DNA of 64,000 nt. Source: Helichrysum umbraculigerum. Its lineage: Eukaryota > Streptophyta > Magnoliopsida > Asterales > Asteraceae. The stretch lies in assembly GCA_949592205.1 (NCBI GenBank), contig CATIUR010000011.1:744001-808000 (forward strand). The letters run 5' to 3'. Numbering within the stretch: the first letter of the stretch is position 1; each line of letters opens with the position of its first letter. Below, one piece after another: positions 35,312-45,897 of this stretch. The notes beneath the pieces are model-generated. The model was given only the letters and a program-made list of their open reading frames with translations. It was not told the origin of the DNA and did not search any database. A program made the translations under genes and the position numbers.

Positions 35312-36169
35312 CTAAGTAGGTGTACCTTTAGTTTCATTACCTGATGAGGTAAGAAGGCACAAGTCATCCGTTATCATTTCACCACTTTCATCAGTATTAC
35401 CAACTAAGAGTGTAGTGGTTAAACTAGATGAAGAAGTTGAGAGATTTATTTTCCCATGATATAGCCCAGGATTCTGAACCTGATCAGAATCGGTTTCTCT
35501 CGATTTCTTAGTGAAATCATAACCTTTTAGCTTGTCAATAACCTTCTCTAAGGTCATGGTTGCATACCTTTCATCGTTGTCCTTGAGCATTACACCATAC
35601 ATTTCCCACTTATACGGTAAACCCTCAATAAATTTGTCGGTTCTTTCAGTCTCAGTAGTGACAATCTCATGGTTGTCAAGCTCACTTAACAAGTGGTAGA
35701 ATCTAGTGATATAAGCATCAAGATCTTCTCCCTTTAAGGCTTTTATAACAGTAAACTGTTTCTTGAGAAGATTCTTCCTGCTTGCCTTCACTTGAGGACT
35801 TCCCTCACATCTTTTCTCTAACGCTTCCCAGAGCGTTCTAGCAGTTTGAAAAGACTTGAGTTGATGGTTTATCTCCTTTGGTAAACTCATCTTGATTGCA
35901 GAATGAGATTTATCCTCCAATTTATATTCCTCTTTTTGTTGATCACTCATACGGGCATAAGTTAGAGTTACAGTTACATTATTAACCGTTTGAGTAGGTG
36001 CAGTGTATCCATTCTTGATACACATCCAGATCGACAGATCATGAAATCTACAGTAAGATTCAAATATATCATTCCATTTATAGTAATCTTCGATCTTCAA
36101 CAACTTAGGTGGAAAGTTTGATTTTCCCACCTCGTGTTCCATCTCGATCATTTTACTTAAATCAGACAT
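35312..36169 (-). CDS. Gag N-terminal region, UBN2 type (SIRE, 285 aa)
   Basis: A complete frame from ATG (36169) with the copia gag fold (UBN2/DUF4219 type): WNDIFESYCRF near residue 35, the LWEALEKRCEG segment near 115 and the FIEGLPYKWE motif near 185. Gag forms the virus-like particle in the cytoplasm. It ends with a stop at 35312, short of the zinc knuckles, so the polyprotein is truncated. The ATG lies 440 bases after the primer-binding site. Confidence 0.85.
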   Translation of the reverse strand: MSDLSKMIEMEHEVGKSNFPPKLLKIEDYYKWNDIFESYCRFHDLSIWMCIKNGYTAPTQTVNNVTVTLTYARMSDQQKEEYKLEDKSHSAIKMSLPKEINHQLKSFQTARTLWEALEKRCEGSPQVKASRKNLLKKQFTVIKALKGEDLDAYITRFYHLLSELDNHEIVTTETERTDKFIEGLPYKWEMYGVMLKDNDERYATMTLEKVIDKLKGYDFTKKSRETDSDQVQNPGLYHGKINLSTSSSSLTTTLLVGNTDESGEMITDDLCLLTSSGNETKGTPT

Positions 36170-36196
36170 CTTAAAAACATAAAGTTAAATTGTTTC

Positions 36197-36610
36197 GTGA
36201 ATTCAGAAAATCTCGATTCGCAAGACTCAGCTCAACTCGCAACCTCAACTCGACTCGCAGAATCTCGGTTCGCAAGTCTCAGTTCGGATTGCAGTGATGT
36301 CGATTCACAAGCGATCTCGATTCACAAGAGATCTCGGTTCGACTCACAAGTTACAGTTCGACTCGCAAGTTCAACTCGGTTCGCAGACTACGCTGAAACC
36401 CTAATCTCGACTCGCGAAACGACTGAAAAACCCGAAAATGAAAATTTAAGGTATTTTTACGATTGAAACAGGAAATTTCAACCGTAAACTTACCCTAAAT
36501 CGTCCAGAGAATGATTTTGATCGTTAATATGTACTTATGCACGCAAAAACAATCCGAATCAAACGCGATTATCCCTAAAACTTTAAACTTTACTCGTATT
36601 TAGCCTGAAA
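36197..36610 (-). other. SIRE leader with ACTCGC word cluster
   Basis: The untranslated region between primer-binding site and gag. Its gag-proximal half (36215-36415) is dense in ACTCGC, TTCGCAAG and related words. An open frame on the opposite strand here comes from the repeats and is not a gene. Confidence 0.65.
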
Positions 36611-36622
36611 GCTCTGATACCA
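36611..36622 (-). promoter_or_regulatory. Primer-binding site for initiator tRNA-Met (SIRE)
   Basis: TGGTATCAGAGC in element sense, 2 bases from the 5' LTR. Confidence 0.95.
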
Positions 36623-36624
36623 GA

Positions 36625-37231
36625 TGTAAGTCCCTAGTTCTTAGGATCGATAACTTCGTTATCGGTAGTATTAAGGTGCAGAATCCCTCAATACGATGTT
36701 ATCTTACTAACAACGAATAAGTTCGCGTTTATAGGATTAATAACTAATATGCTTTGCTTTAATCTTTATACAATCAAAGCCTAGCCGTTAGTCGTTAGGT
36801 TTTTCTCTGGTAACTACTGAAATCGCAGGTCTGAGTTATGCAAAAGTGTTAATGATTTTCTAAACCGAAAATCATTTATATATTAAGTCTCGGTTCGGCT
36901 CGCATGGGCTTTGCGAGTCCAGTCCAACTCGCCTTGCAGCCCAAGCCCAACAAGACTCGGCTCGCCACAGACTCAATACCTTGTGATCCTTGCGAGTTCA
37001 GGTCTCACCTCGCGGCTCAACTCGCAGCGACTTGAGAACTCGACTCGCAGCAAACGTATATTTATTTCGAATTTAACATTCGTCTAACTTTAACACAATA
37101 ATAATATATTTAACGAATATTACTAACAAAACAAATATTCATTTACAAATCTAAACCACTGTACAAACATGATAATAATTACACCAGTCCTATTTCAAGC
37201 TAAATCTGTTGTCACAACCTATGTTCCAACA
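36625..37231 (-). repeat. 5' LTR of the SIRE-type element
   Basis: 607 bp, matching 20062-20668 with about 10 substitutions and no length change. Confidence 0.93.
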
Positions 37232-37662
37232 TTTCTAAAACTTTGTACATTTGAAATGAGACATTTATTTTGGAACGGAAAGAGTAATATATACAAGAAT
37301 CGAGGACAACTAGGGATGGCAATGTTCACCTAATCCAGTGGATATTCATCCGATTCATCCACTTAATGATGGATATGGACAATCTAAATGGGTGAATAGT
37401 GGATATGGATATGGATGTGGATGAAAGTGGATCGGATATGGATGACACGTTATCACCCATGGATTTATCCATTAACCCGAAATACATTGATGTACGTTTA
37501 ATTGAAAAAGAAAAAAGTCAAAAAAATCCTAAAATTATATCGAAAAACGCAAAAAAAAAAACAAATATATGTTAAATTAAACGTACATCAATGTGTTATT
37601 TTAAGACGTAAATTTATGATTTTTTTTTTACTTTTTTATTTTTCAATTAAACGTACATCAAT

Positions 37663-37696
37663 GTTCACATATGATTGAAGTTAATCATATGTGAAC
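37663..37696. repeat. Perfect 14-bp hairpin
   Basis: GTTCACATATGATT and its exact complement flank GAAGTT. It lies about 65 bases inside a subelement end (GAACCTCCC against a TA run at 37760) and next to repeated ACGTACATCAATGT words in both orientations. Confidence 0.7.
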
Positions 37697-37758
37697 AAAC
37701 ATGTATTCGTTGTGGTTCTCAAAGTTCTCAACTTTAGAGTGGTTCTCATTTGAACCTC

Positions 37759-37830
<72 letters not shown>

Positions 37831-37832
<2 letters not shown>

Positions 37833-39051
37833 GGGTTTGGTTATTGTAGAATAATCTTTACAGTAGAATAAATTCTGAACCATTGGATGAATCATTGACT
37901 AGATTAGACTTTAAAGATGGTCAAAACACATTTAATAGTCAATCAAGGGTAAAATAGACATTTGAGACATGCTATAAACATCATTCAATTTGAATTCCCT
38001 TTTTACGATCCAAATTTAATTTTTCAATATCTTAAATAATTTTTAATTTCACCAGCATATCTTCACGGAAACTAAATTGATTTATATTAAGAAAGAGTTG
38101 ATGCACGAGATGACTAACTTGATGCACAGTTATAAAATATTAACCAAATATAGTTAAATAAATGATAACTTAAAATTAATGGAATCAGTAGACAAGTATA
38201 CTAATAATTAAAAATGATTCAAAAATTTGATGCAATTTTACTCACAGATCTCCAAAACTAAACATTGATTTACATTGATTCACAAAGTTATTAACTTGAT
38301 TCACAAGATCAAAACTTGATTCAAAACTTCAAAAACTTGATGCACAACTTTAATCAATGTTCAGACAAAGTTAAACATCAGTTTTTTAAAAAATGAGAAA
38401 AAAAAAACAAGAAAGTCGTCAAAATTAAATTACAATTGATTCACAAAATTATCCTAGTGTTGTGATGTACATATATACAACTGATGCACACTATTTTTTG
38501 TATCCTCCAAACCCTTTGCTGCTCTGAAACGTGCTACGACTTTGACGTTTGATCATCGGTTATGTCGATGTCCGCGGTCAATCGAAATCAGAAAACAGTG
38601 GTTGTGTCGATGGTCGTGCTTTCATTAAAATCACAAAACGGTGATTGTGACTTAGGTCCATGGTTATTCTTCAAGCGATGATGATGAGAGCGGAAGAACC
38701 CATGGTGACGGTTATGGGAAAAGAGAGAGAGCGTTAATGATAGGGATGACATCGCAGGGAAGAAACCATGCCATGTGTTTGTAGTGGCTGGCGACGGTTT
38801 GAAGGAATGGAGGAGGAGGAGGTGCCGGTAGTTGAGAGGGGTATAAAATTAGGGTTTTTGTTTGGAGGAGATGCACACAGAACGTTTTTGTGCAATAGAA
38901 AAGGTGGGAGGAAGTTGTATGAGGAGTATTAAATGTTTGAGCAAAATGCCTAGATCACCCTTTGACTCTATTAATTTTCTTTAAAATGTTAAAACTTTTT
39001 TTTTATTCTATTTATTCTATCTTAAGGTTTGTTCTATTTGATCCAAACCCT
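37831..39051. mobile_element. Insertion between (TA)n runs, family shared with 12371-13754
   Basis: It starts TAGGGTTTGG and ends CCAAACCCTA, an inverted repeat of 10 bp with looser similarity beyond, between TA runs at about 37763-37827 and 39062-39126. The interior has many TGATTCAC and TGATGCAC words (38215-38490) and no coding frame of note. A TA target hides the duplication. The superfamily is not assigned. Confidence 0.65.
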
Positions 39052-39057
39052 ATATAC

Positions 39058-39130
<73 letters not shown>

Positions 39131-39133
39131 CAT

Positions 39134-39170
<37 letters not shown>

Positions 39171-39759
39171 CATACATATTTACATATCTACATACATATA
39201 AACCATAAACTATTAATGTGTTATTGAACATATAAAGTCGTAAATTTTAAAATTTTAATGTATATTTGAGGGATTTTTTTTGTATTATTGATTTATAAAG
39301 CAAATCGAAATGCATAAATCGATCGCGTAGAGTCAAGTTCTACTTCCGACCATATAGTGAAGCCACAATCCACGATAGATGACAATCAAAACATGTATTA
39401 TTAACCAGTAAACATAGAAATACATTTGTTAAAATTTATATGTACTTATAATTGTAATCAATTATGTTTCGTTGACGACAATTGTAATACGCTCTTGTGA
39501 ATAGATTTCAGTATGTTACATTATATTTATTTTTTTGTTACAATATTTGTTGGTTTCATTTCATATTAGGGAATTTTATAACGCCTTTTTGAACATCCAA
39601 CGGATATCCATTAACCCGCTTAATCCATCGGATATGGATATGGATAGATGAGTTAAAATTAAATGGATATGGATATGGACGAAAATATTTAAACGGATAT
39701 GGATGTGAATATGGCATCATCCGATCCATATCCGATCCATTGTCATCCCTAATGACAAC

Positions 39760-41089
39760 GGGCCTGCATCCCAGCACGGCTGCTACCTACTTTTGGTTAG
39801 AAAAGCTAGTTTCGGTTAGGACAAAAATGTCACAATTTCTTTAAAAATAATCAAGATTGCTGTAGTATTAAGAATATATTAAAAACACTTAAATATATAA
39901 TCACTTCCTAGTTATTTTGGATTAGGACTAGGTTAGCTTGGGGATCAAATTGGCGTTGGTTACTAGTTAATTACTATGGTGATTAAGTAACTCGGGGTTA
40001 ATGTCGTTTCATGGAATCCGTATCGGAGAGGTATTTAATTAGATTATGCTAGGATGGTTGCGAGATGCGAACTCCATACAAAGAAACATTAGGCTTTAGT
40101 TTTGTATGGATTATTTATTTGTGTGACTCATATGGTTTAACAGGGATGATTATGAAAAGTTAGACGATTGAAGGTACGTATTACTGTGAATTATTTATGT
40201 GTCGATTTAAATCTTTTTCTTATAGTCGATTGGAGTACTCGTGTTCGAATTTTATACAAAATTAATAATTGCATTTCATTATCTTGTACAAGTAAGTAAT
40301 ATATCATGTTATCTATGCAACCAGAAACATACTAGTGATTATGGGTTCGAGACACATGATACGGAATAAAGGGCATATTTTCTAAACTTGTAAAGGTTCA
40401 AAAACAACATAAGAATAAAGGGCATCGAAGGAGCATTCGATCAGGACAACGTTCCACCTCAAAATTAAATAAGGTTACACCGAAGGAATTTGAAAAGAGT
40501 TAACTGATTGTAGATATACTTAATTAAAGTTTGATATTTATTGTGTGTACCTAACTACTCGAACGCACATTATATGTATAAAACTTGTTATTATGGTTAT
40601 TGTATGTAATTGTTGGTGACGTCTAAACTTGTAAAGATTGGGACCTTATATAGATAACACTTCACCAAAATAATACAATGACAATAAACAATAAATTATA
40701 TACATAAAATATATGCTCGAGTAACACAATAAATATCCGACTTTAGTTAAGTAAATTTACAAGCACTTAGCTATATGAAATAATATCCAGTAATTTTGTA
40801 CTCGTCACAATGAGTAAAATTGCAGATGTCTTGTTGTTTAAAGCATCTCCAATGAAGATAAACTTTTAAAAACTTTTTAGATGTCTCATCTTTTTTCTTA
40901 AAAGGGAAGAAAAACGAAAAACTATCATCTAAATAAAAAAGATGTTAAAAATTATATTGAACAAAAGCTACACCATGGACTCAACAATTAATGGGTTAAA
41001 ATCAAAATTGAATTTGCTAAAGTCTTGCACAAAAGATAATAATCTCAAACTTTTTTGCATAAAAAAAAAAATTCACTAAAGATGCTTTT
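39760..41089. other. Intergenic, nothing recognised
   Basis: AT-rich sequence without repeats, inverted ends or coding frames that I can support. The part just below 41090 would hold the 3' end of the pseudokinase transcript. Confidence 0.5.
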
Positions 41090-41878
41090 TTAATTTGCAG
41101 AGGTTCCATCTTCAACAGGCTCAGCTTGATCTGTTTCTTTGACGGTGACTTGTTTTCCTTCTTCGGGGGTAAGCTGCGGTTGCTTGTCAGGAATATATGC
41201 TTTCCTCCCACATAGGACTTCAAAAATTACAACCCCAATTGAGTAAACATCTGATTTGTGGTTCACAAATCCAGTTTTTTCGTATGTTGGATCCACATAC
41301 CCTATGGTGCCAACTGTGTCAGCAAGGTGATAACGGTGTCTTCGTTCACTTGAACCGCTTATGGCGAGTTCAAAACCAGATAATTTGGGTTCCCAATTTT
41401 CATCTAGTAAAACTTTGGAGCTCTTGATATTACGATGAATGACACTATAATTGCGTTTAGCATCATAATGGATGAATTTCATTGCAAACGCAATACCAGC
41501 ACATATCTTCAATCGTTGCGTCCATGTGAGGCTTTCATCATCAAGATATTTATCAAGACTTCCACGGGCTTCAAACTTGTTTACGATGATCTTCTCGCCT
41601 TTTTCATCACAGAAGCCAACAAACGTAACTAGATTTGGATGTTGGAGATCGGAAAGCATCATAATCTCTTGCCAAAATTCAAGGTCACCTTGGCCATAAT
41701 CGTAATGCAACCTCCTTGCGGCGATAGTGGTGATTGGTTTTCCAGAGATCTCAAGATCTCCTTTGTAAACTTTTCCAAATCCACCTTCCCCAATAAGATC
41801 AGCAAAGTTTTTGGTGGCTTTTTTTACGACTTCAAGAGGGATTTTAAAGCGAGCATAATCTTCCGGGAAAGAAGCCAT
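41090..41878 (-). CDS. Truncated receptor-like cytoplasmic pseudokinase (262 aa)
   Basis: The frame contains the N-lobe and part of the C-lobe of a plant receptor-like kinase. It has a glycine loop (GEGGFGKVYKG, residues 30-40), then the catalytic positions are degenerate. The VAIK lysine position reads AAR (about 53-55), HRD reads HRN (148-150) and DFG reads SGF (167-169). Activation-segment GTIGYVDP (190-197) and SDVYSIGVV (209-217) are conserved. After LCGRKA (222-227) the kinase sequence ends and a short Gln/Glu-rich tail leads to the stop. The rest of the C-lobe (normally about 70 more residues) is missing. I recall this HRN/SGF pseudokinase type, often fused to a phloem-protein-2-like domain, from Asteraceae. 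It may act as a scaffold, or be a decaying paralogue. Single exon. No signal peptide or membrane segment. Confidence 0.8.
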   Translation of the reverse strand: MASFPEDYARFKIPLEVVKKATKNFADLIGEGGFGKVYKGDLEISGKPITTIAARRLHYDYGQGDLEFWQEIMMLSDLQHPNLVTFVGFCDEKGEKIIVNKFEARGSLDKYLDDESLTWTQRLKICAGIAFAMKFIHYDAKRNYSVIHRNIKSSKVLLDENWEPKLSGFELAISGSSERRHRYHLADTVGTIGYVDPTYEKTGFVNHKSDVYSIGVVIFEVLCGRKAYIPDKQPQLTPEEGKQVTVKETDQAEPVEDGTSAN

Positions 41879-42256
41879 CTTAATTTATTTATGGAGTAAA
41901 GTAAATAGAACTAAAATGGTGTTTAGGTCACAAATAATAAGTACTGCCTGAATGAATATATGTATATCGAGAACGACCACCAAAGTTCACTATCTCTTGT
42001 ATTTTAAAATATTATTTATTTTCTTCTAGCTATGATATATCCGCTCTAAAATTTGATAAATTCATCACAATTGTACATCAATATATAGTATGTAGAGAAC
42101 AACTATTTATTGAATAGTTTTAGTTGATTTATCAAATCAACAGTGAAAATATCACCACCCATTTTCCTCTATGATATAAGTGCCTAGTTTTGCAATAATT
42201 TTATACACGCAAGGTCTTTTCACAATTGTATTCCCTGCCGCCTACCATTATTTAAT

Positions 42257-42388
42257 GGGGAGTGATCCTTACACCACTCTTTTTTCTCCATACACCACCA
42301 ATTGTGCTTTACAGAGTTGTACAGTACAACACTGTAAAGCCTAATTGGTGGTGTATGGAGAAAAAAAGTGGTGTAAGGATCATCACCC
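42257..42388. mobile_element. 132-bp foldback MITE, Mutator-like
   Basis: An almost complete palindrome: the arms GTGATCCTTACACCAC and (reverse-complemented) GATGATCCTTACACCAC run inward to a GTTGTACAGTACAAC centre. A 9-bp direct repeat TTATTTAAT flanks it (42248-42256 and 42389-42397), as for Mutator-like elements. Confidence 0.85.
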
Positions 42389-42442
42389 TTATTTAATATC
42401 CTAGTACCAATTACATTGACTTATTATTTGTACTAACTGATA

Positions 42443-42695
42443 CTCGCTCCGTCCCATTATAAGTATCTAGTTTTGACTTTTGAAAGTCTTTCTTTTACAA
42501 CTTTGACCTTTAATATTTTTATTTATGTTATATAATAGTAGATAAAATATATGAATGGATTGGGTTTAAATGTATTTTCATTGATATAAGTTTCATCATG
42601 TATTATATAACACAAACAAAAATATTTAAGGTCAAAGTTGAAAAAGAAAGACTTCAAAAAGTCAAAAGTGGACACTTGTAATGAGACGGAGTTAG
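42443..42695. mobile_element. Stowaway MITE (253 bp)
   Basis: The ends CTCGCTCCGTCCCATTATAAG and (reverse-complemented) CTAACTCCGTCTCATTACAAG follow the CTCCGTCCC pattern of Stowaway (Tc1/mariner-related) elements. The TA duplication is at 42441-42442 and 42696-42697. The arms extend over some 60 bp (AAGTCTTTCTTTT, GACCTT). Confidence 0.9.
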
Positions 42696-42697
42696 TA

Positions 42698-43229
42698 TAT
42701 AAAGAAGGAAATGGAATTGTATAAGAGCCTTCCCAACCGTAGTTTAACCACTTCCCAACCAGTTGTGCCACATCAGCGCTACATCAGCTTTCCACCAACT
42801 GATTATAAACTGATTCGTCCCTACCAACAGTTTAACCACTTCCCAACCACTTTATTTTTTAAAAACGTTAATAGCCCCACTCCCTGCACTTGGCTGACAG
42901 GATCACTCGAATTCGGTTCCGCCATAGTGGAATGTGAATTTTAGCCCTATCCCTGACAAAGATTCACCTCAATCAACAGGTTAATTGGCTAGTGATGAAT
43001 CAGAACAAGACAGGAATGACACAGGCATCCGCCAATAGGCTTGCTAGCTGATCATTCCCTCTACCGAAGGCAATCTAGAATTTGCCAAGTCATGACTAAC
43101 CAGACAAGATAAAAACGAACAAATATATAGACAAAATTATACCGGTTTAAAATCAATTATTCAAGTCAATCATGTGCACCAGCACAACAATTAGTTCAAT
43201 ATAGTTCTTGATAAAATTACCATATTGAA
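42698..43229. other. Intergenic, possible MITE fragment
   Basis: Around 42725-42870, GTTTAACCACTTCCCAACCA is repeated and the left edge TATAAGAGCCTTCCCAACC resembles a Tourist-type end, but no matching right end is found. The remainder may be the degraded 3' end of a retroelement that leads into the polypurine-like tract at 43230. Confidence 0.35.
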
Positions 43230-44024
43230 TTGGGGGAGTGATGATATACTATATGTCACCCCAAACAGTATACCATGGCAGTTCTATTGGTTGGGCACAT
43301 GACAATAATGATGTTAAATGCCTTGCATTTCTCACTGCCCATACAATGGCGCACTTATTTTGCTAGCAGGATCACAGTCGTAGGTTTATTGCCAAGACTC
43401 TGTCCGAACTACTTTATTTTATAGTGTATGTCTTGACACATCCATGCTATGGTCATACTTACATACCCTAGCACTCTCATTATTGAAGGTGCTTTGGTTA
43501 GATTATCTTATTTCGCAGATCTTTTGACATGCCTCCATGTTAGAGCTAGAGTATACTATTATGCTCGCATGTTCATTGTCCCCTGGGCAAACTTCTTTGT
43601 CAAGTTTTTGACCACAACATATCTATAGTTCGACACGACAATTATAAACTTGTCATCCCAAACTAGGGGGACTAGATCGTGTACCATGTATTTGGGCTCC
43701 TTAGCCCATAGACTTCCTAGTTGGGCCTGCCCCTTCCCTTTTATAGGGGGAAACCCTAGCTAAAACCCCAATCAATAGATAACAAGCAACTTACAACAAC
43801 ATAATATGCTCTCCTCCCATAAGTTTGAGCCTTACTCATCACCGAAACCCATCTCCTTAGATGGTATCCATTCGATTCCTACCACCCTTCTCCTCGTTCG
43901 ATACAGGTCCTTAGTGTTAGCCACGTAAATCGAAGTGTAACGAATCGAACCAAACGAAACCAACCTGCACTCAAGTGTAAATATGCTTGATCACAATTGG
44001 TACATCTCCGAGTGACAGCGGTGG
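43230..44024 (+). mobile_element. Probable partial LTR with polypurine tract
   Basis: TTGGGGGAG (43230-43238) is followed at once by TGATGATATACT, the arrangement of a polypurine tract and LTR start. A TATA-like CCTTTTATAGGGG at about 43737, followed by a CT/CA-rich stretch, supports a promoter-bearing LTR. The 3' end is not found before the solo LTR at 44030 interrupts the sequence, and it may resume after 46840. No internal coding region of this element remains nearby. Confidence 0.45.
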
Positions 44025-44839
44025 ACCACTGTGACACCCGGTCAAAAATGACCCAAATTTACGTCCAAATTTAAACTATTAAATCACTTAACATATACGT
44101 GTCAATACTCAAGTATACAAAGTATTATATAAACCGAAATGATTATTTAATAATCACATGTACACAAATCTGGTAGAACGCAGAAACCCAAAATGAAAGT
44201 GGGCGAAAAACATTTTAATAAAGTATTATTATTGAGGATAATAATGACTTGCTCTGAAAATTATTTAAATACATTTTGAATACATAAAACTATCCGCATA
44301 TTTTAGGTAAAACAAAGTTACAATTTTATATTATAAGTTTCAATTAAAAACATGTACGATTATATTTTTAGAAATTTATCAATTTAAAACATTATACTAC
44401 TTTTCGATCGGGTACAAAAACACGGGTATTTTGTACTACGAATAGAGCTAACCGACTCCAATAATTGGAGCCGGTCTCTTCTTCAGTAAGCAAACCAACC
44501 ACACCCTTTCTCATTTCAAACTATCTCTCTCGGTCTCATCTCTCCCTCTCTTCTTTCGGTTTCATTTCAACAACAATAACAAGATTAACATCATCATCAT
44601 CACTGGAAATCATCATCATCATCAACATCTTCATCTTCTTCATCAATCACCACCACCACCATCTTCATTTTTGGTTTCAAAAATCACAAGTAAGAATTCA
44701 TACCCAATTTTTGTTAAATTCGAGTTTAATATACTTATATTATCATGTATTAACATTCCAATAAGTAGATTATGTTCAAAAATGGATTTGAAATGGGTTT
44801 TGTGAGTAATCTGCACGAAACAGAGCCTGAAACATGTCA

Positions 44840-44942
44840 TGATCCGGCGGATCAATGCATGATCCGGCGGATCACCTTAAAACTGCATTTTTACATGATC
44901 CGGTCATGATCCGGCGGATCAAGGCCATGATCCGGCGGATCA
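44840..44942. repeat. Four TGATCCGGCGGATCA palindromes
   Basis: Perfect 15-base palindromes with a central G at 44840-44854, 44860-44874, 44907-44921 and 44928-44942, plus a half copy near 44895. They lie 150 bases after the GTAAGA donor-like site. Confidence 0.95.
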
Positions 44943-45615
44943 CTTCCAAAACAGCCCACCATCTTTTTGTAAAATTGTAGCCCTCTGAGTCATGGTCGTT
45001 TGGGCAGCTTGATCGCCTAAATCCGAGTTCGTATGAGGGAGATATGGCCAAAACGGTGCGACCTCGCCAAATTGTTTAACGACGAACTTTTATGTATATA
45101 TACATGTGAGCAACAAACGAAACTTTTGAAACATAAATATACGAGTTATATTTGTACAAACAAATGTACCTTATGTTTTGGAACATTATATATATATATA
45201 TACGAGATGCATATTTTTACAAAAACAAACCACGTTAGATTTTGGAATATGATTTCAAATTGTCATCAATGTGTCGTACTCGATTTACAAAACTTCAAAC
45301 ATAATACTAGTCGAATACGTTGGACATAATTAACCAAACGAACAAGTATTCAAATGAATATACTACGCGTACACTTACAAATATACAATCTTGCGTGTTT
45401 AGGGCATTAGGAGATTACTGTTGGCATACGCACGCACTTTAGGATTGCTTGCTCTACAGGTGAGTCTCGCTGCCCCCTTTTTACTGTTTTACTGTTTCGG
45501 GGGAGATGCATTACTTGTTTTACTTGAATACATGTATGAATGTATTGATTTCTTACTTGTATTTATTGTGTTACAAATTACAAATAAAATACTTTACTGG
45601 TTTACAAACTTACAA

Positions 45616-45897
45616 ATTACTACTTTACGACCTTCGGGGTTTATTACTTTATAGAGTTATTACTCCATGAAATTACTACTTTACGACCTTCGGGGTTTAT
45701 TACTTTACGGAGTTACAACTCCATGAAATTACTACTTTACGACCTTCGGGGTTTATTACTTTACGGAGTTACTACTCCATGAAATTACTACTTTACGACC
45801 TTCGGGGTTTATTACTTTACGGAGTTACTACTCCATGAAATTACTACTTTACGACCTTCGGGGTTTACTATTTTACGGAGTTACTACTCCTTGAACT
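45616..45897. repeat. Five tandem copies of a 56-bp unit
   Basis: Copies begin ATTACTACTTTACGACC at 45616, 45672, 45728, 45784 and 45840, with few substitutions. Each contains GACCTTCGGGGTTTA and the hairpin GGAGTTACTACTCC (slightly altered in the first). Degenerate TTACTACTTTAC words continue to about 46090. Confidence 0.93.

Larger units (their letters stand above)
20062..37231 (-). mobile_element. SIRE/Maximus-type Ty1/copia element, 17.2 kb
   Basis: Two 607-bp LTRs (20062-20668 and 36625-37231, TG...CA) are flanked by a perfect 5-bp duplication TTTCT (20057-20061 and 37232-37236). Order on the minus strand: 5' LTR, primer-binding site, gag, zinc knuckles, protease, integrase, reverse transcriptase, RNase H, a 2.6-kb spacer, a six-exon accessory gene, polypurine tract, 3' LTR. 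The great length, UBN2-type gag and extra gene after pol fit SIRE/Maximus. Stops, frameshifts and a 2.4-kb insertion make it non-autonomous. About 10 LTR differences in 607 bp, by eye, make it older than the other full elements here. Confidence 0.9.
37311..39751. mobile_element. hAT-like non-autonomous element with nested inserts
   Basis: The ends TAGGGATGGCAATG and (reverse-complemented) TAGGGATGACAATGG are inverted repeats. The flanks AGGACAAC (37303-37310) and ATGACAAC (39752-39759) match at 7 of 8 positions, fitting the 8-bp duplication of hAT transposons. Both subterminal regions are packed with GGATATGGAT words on opposite strands, the kind of repeats hAT transposases bind. No transposase is encoded. 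Much of the interior (about 37485-39130) is later insertions around TA repeats. Confidence 0.75.

Noticed and set aside
36197..36466. 89-codon plus-strand frame near the SIRE primer-binding site
   Set aside because: Made by the ACTCGC word cluster in the leader, on the opposite strand to the element.
38962..39231. Open frames of alternating Tyr and Ile
   Set aside because: Translation of a (TA)n microsatellite, not a gene.
44465..44764. His-rich 99-codon frame in the solo LTR
   Set aside because: Translation of ATC/CAC repeats in the leader, with no homologue recognised.
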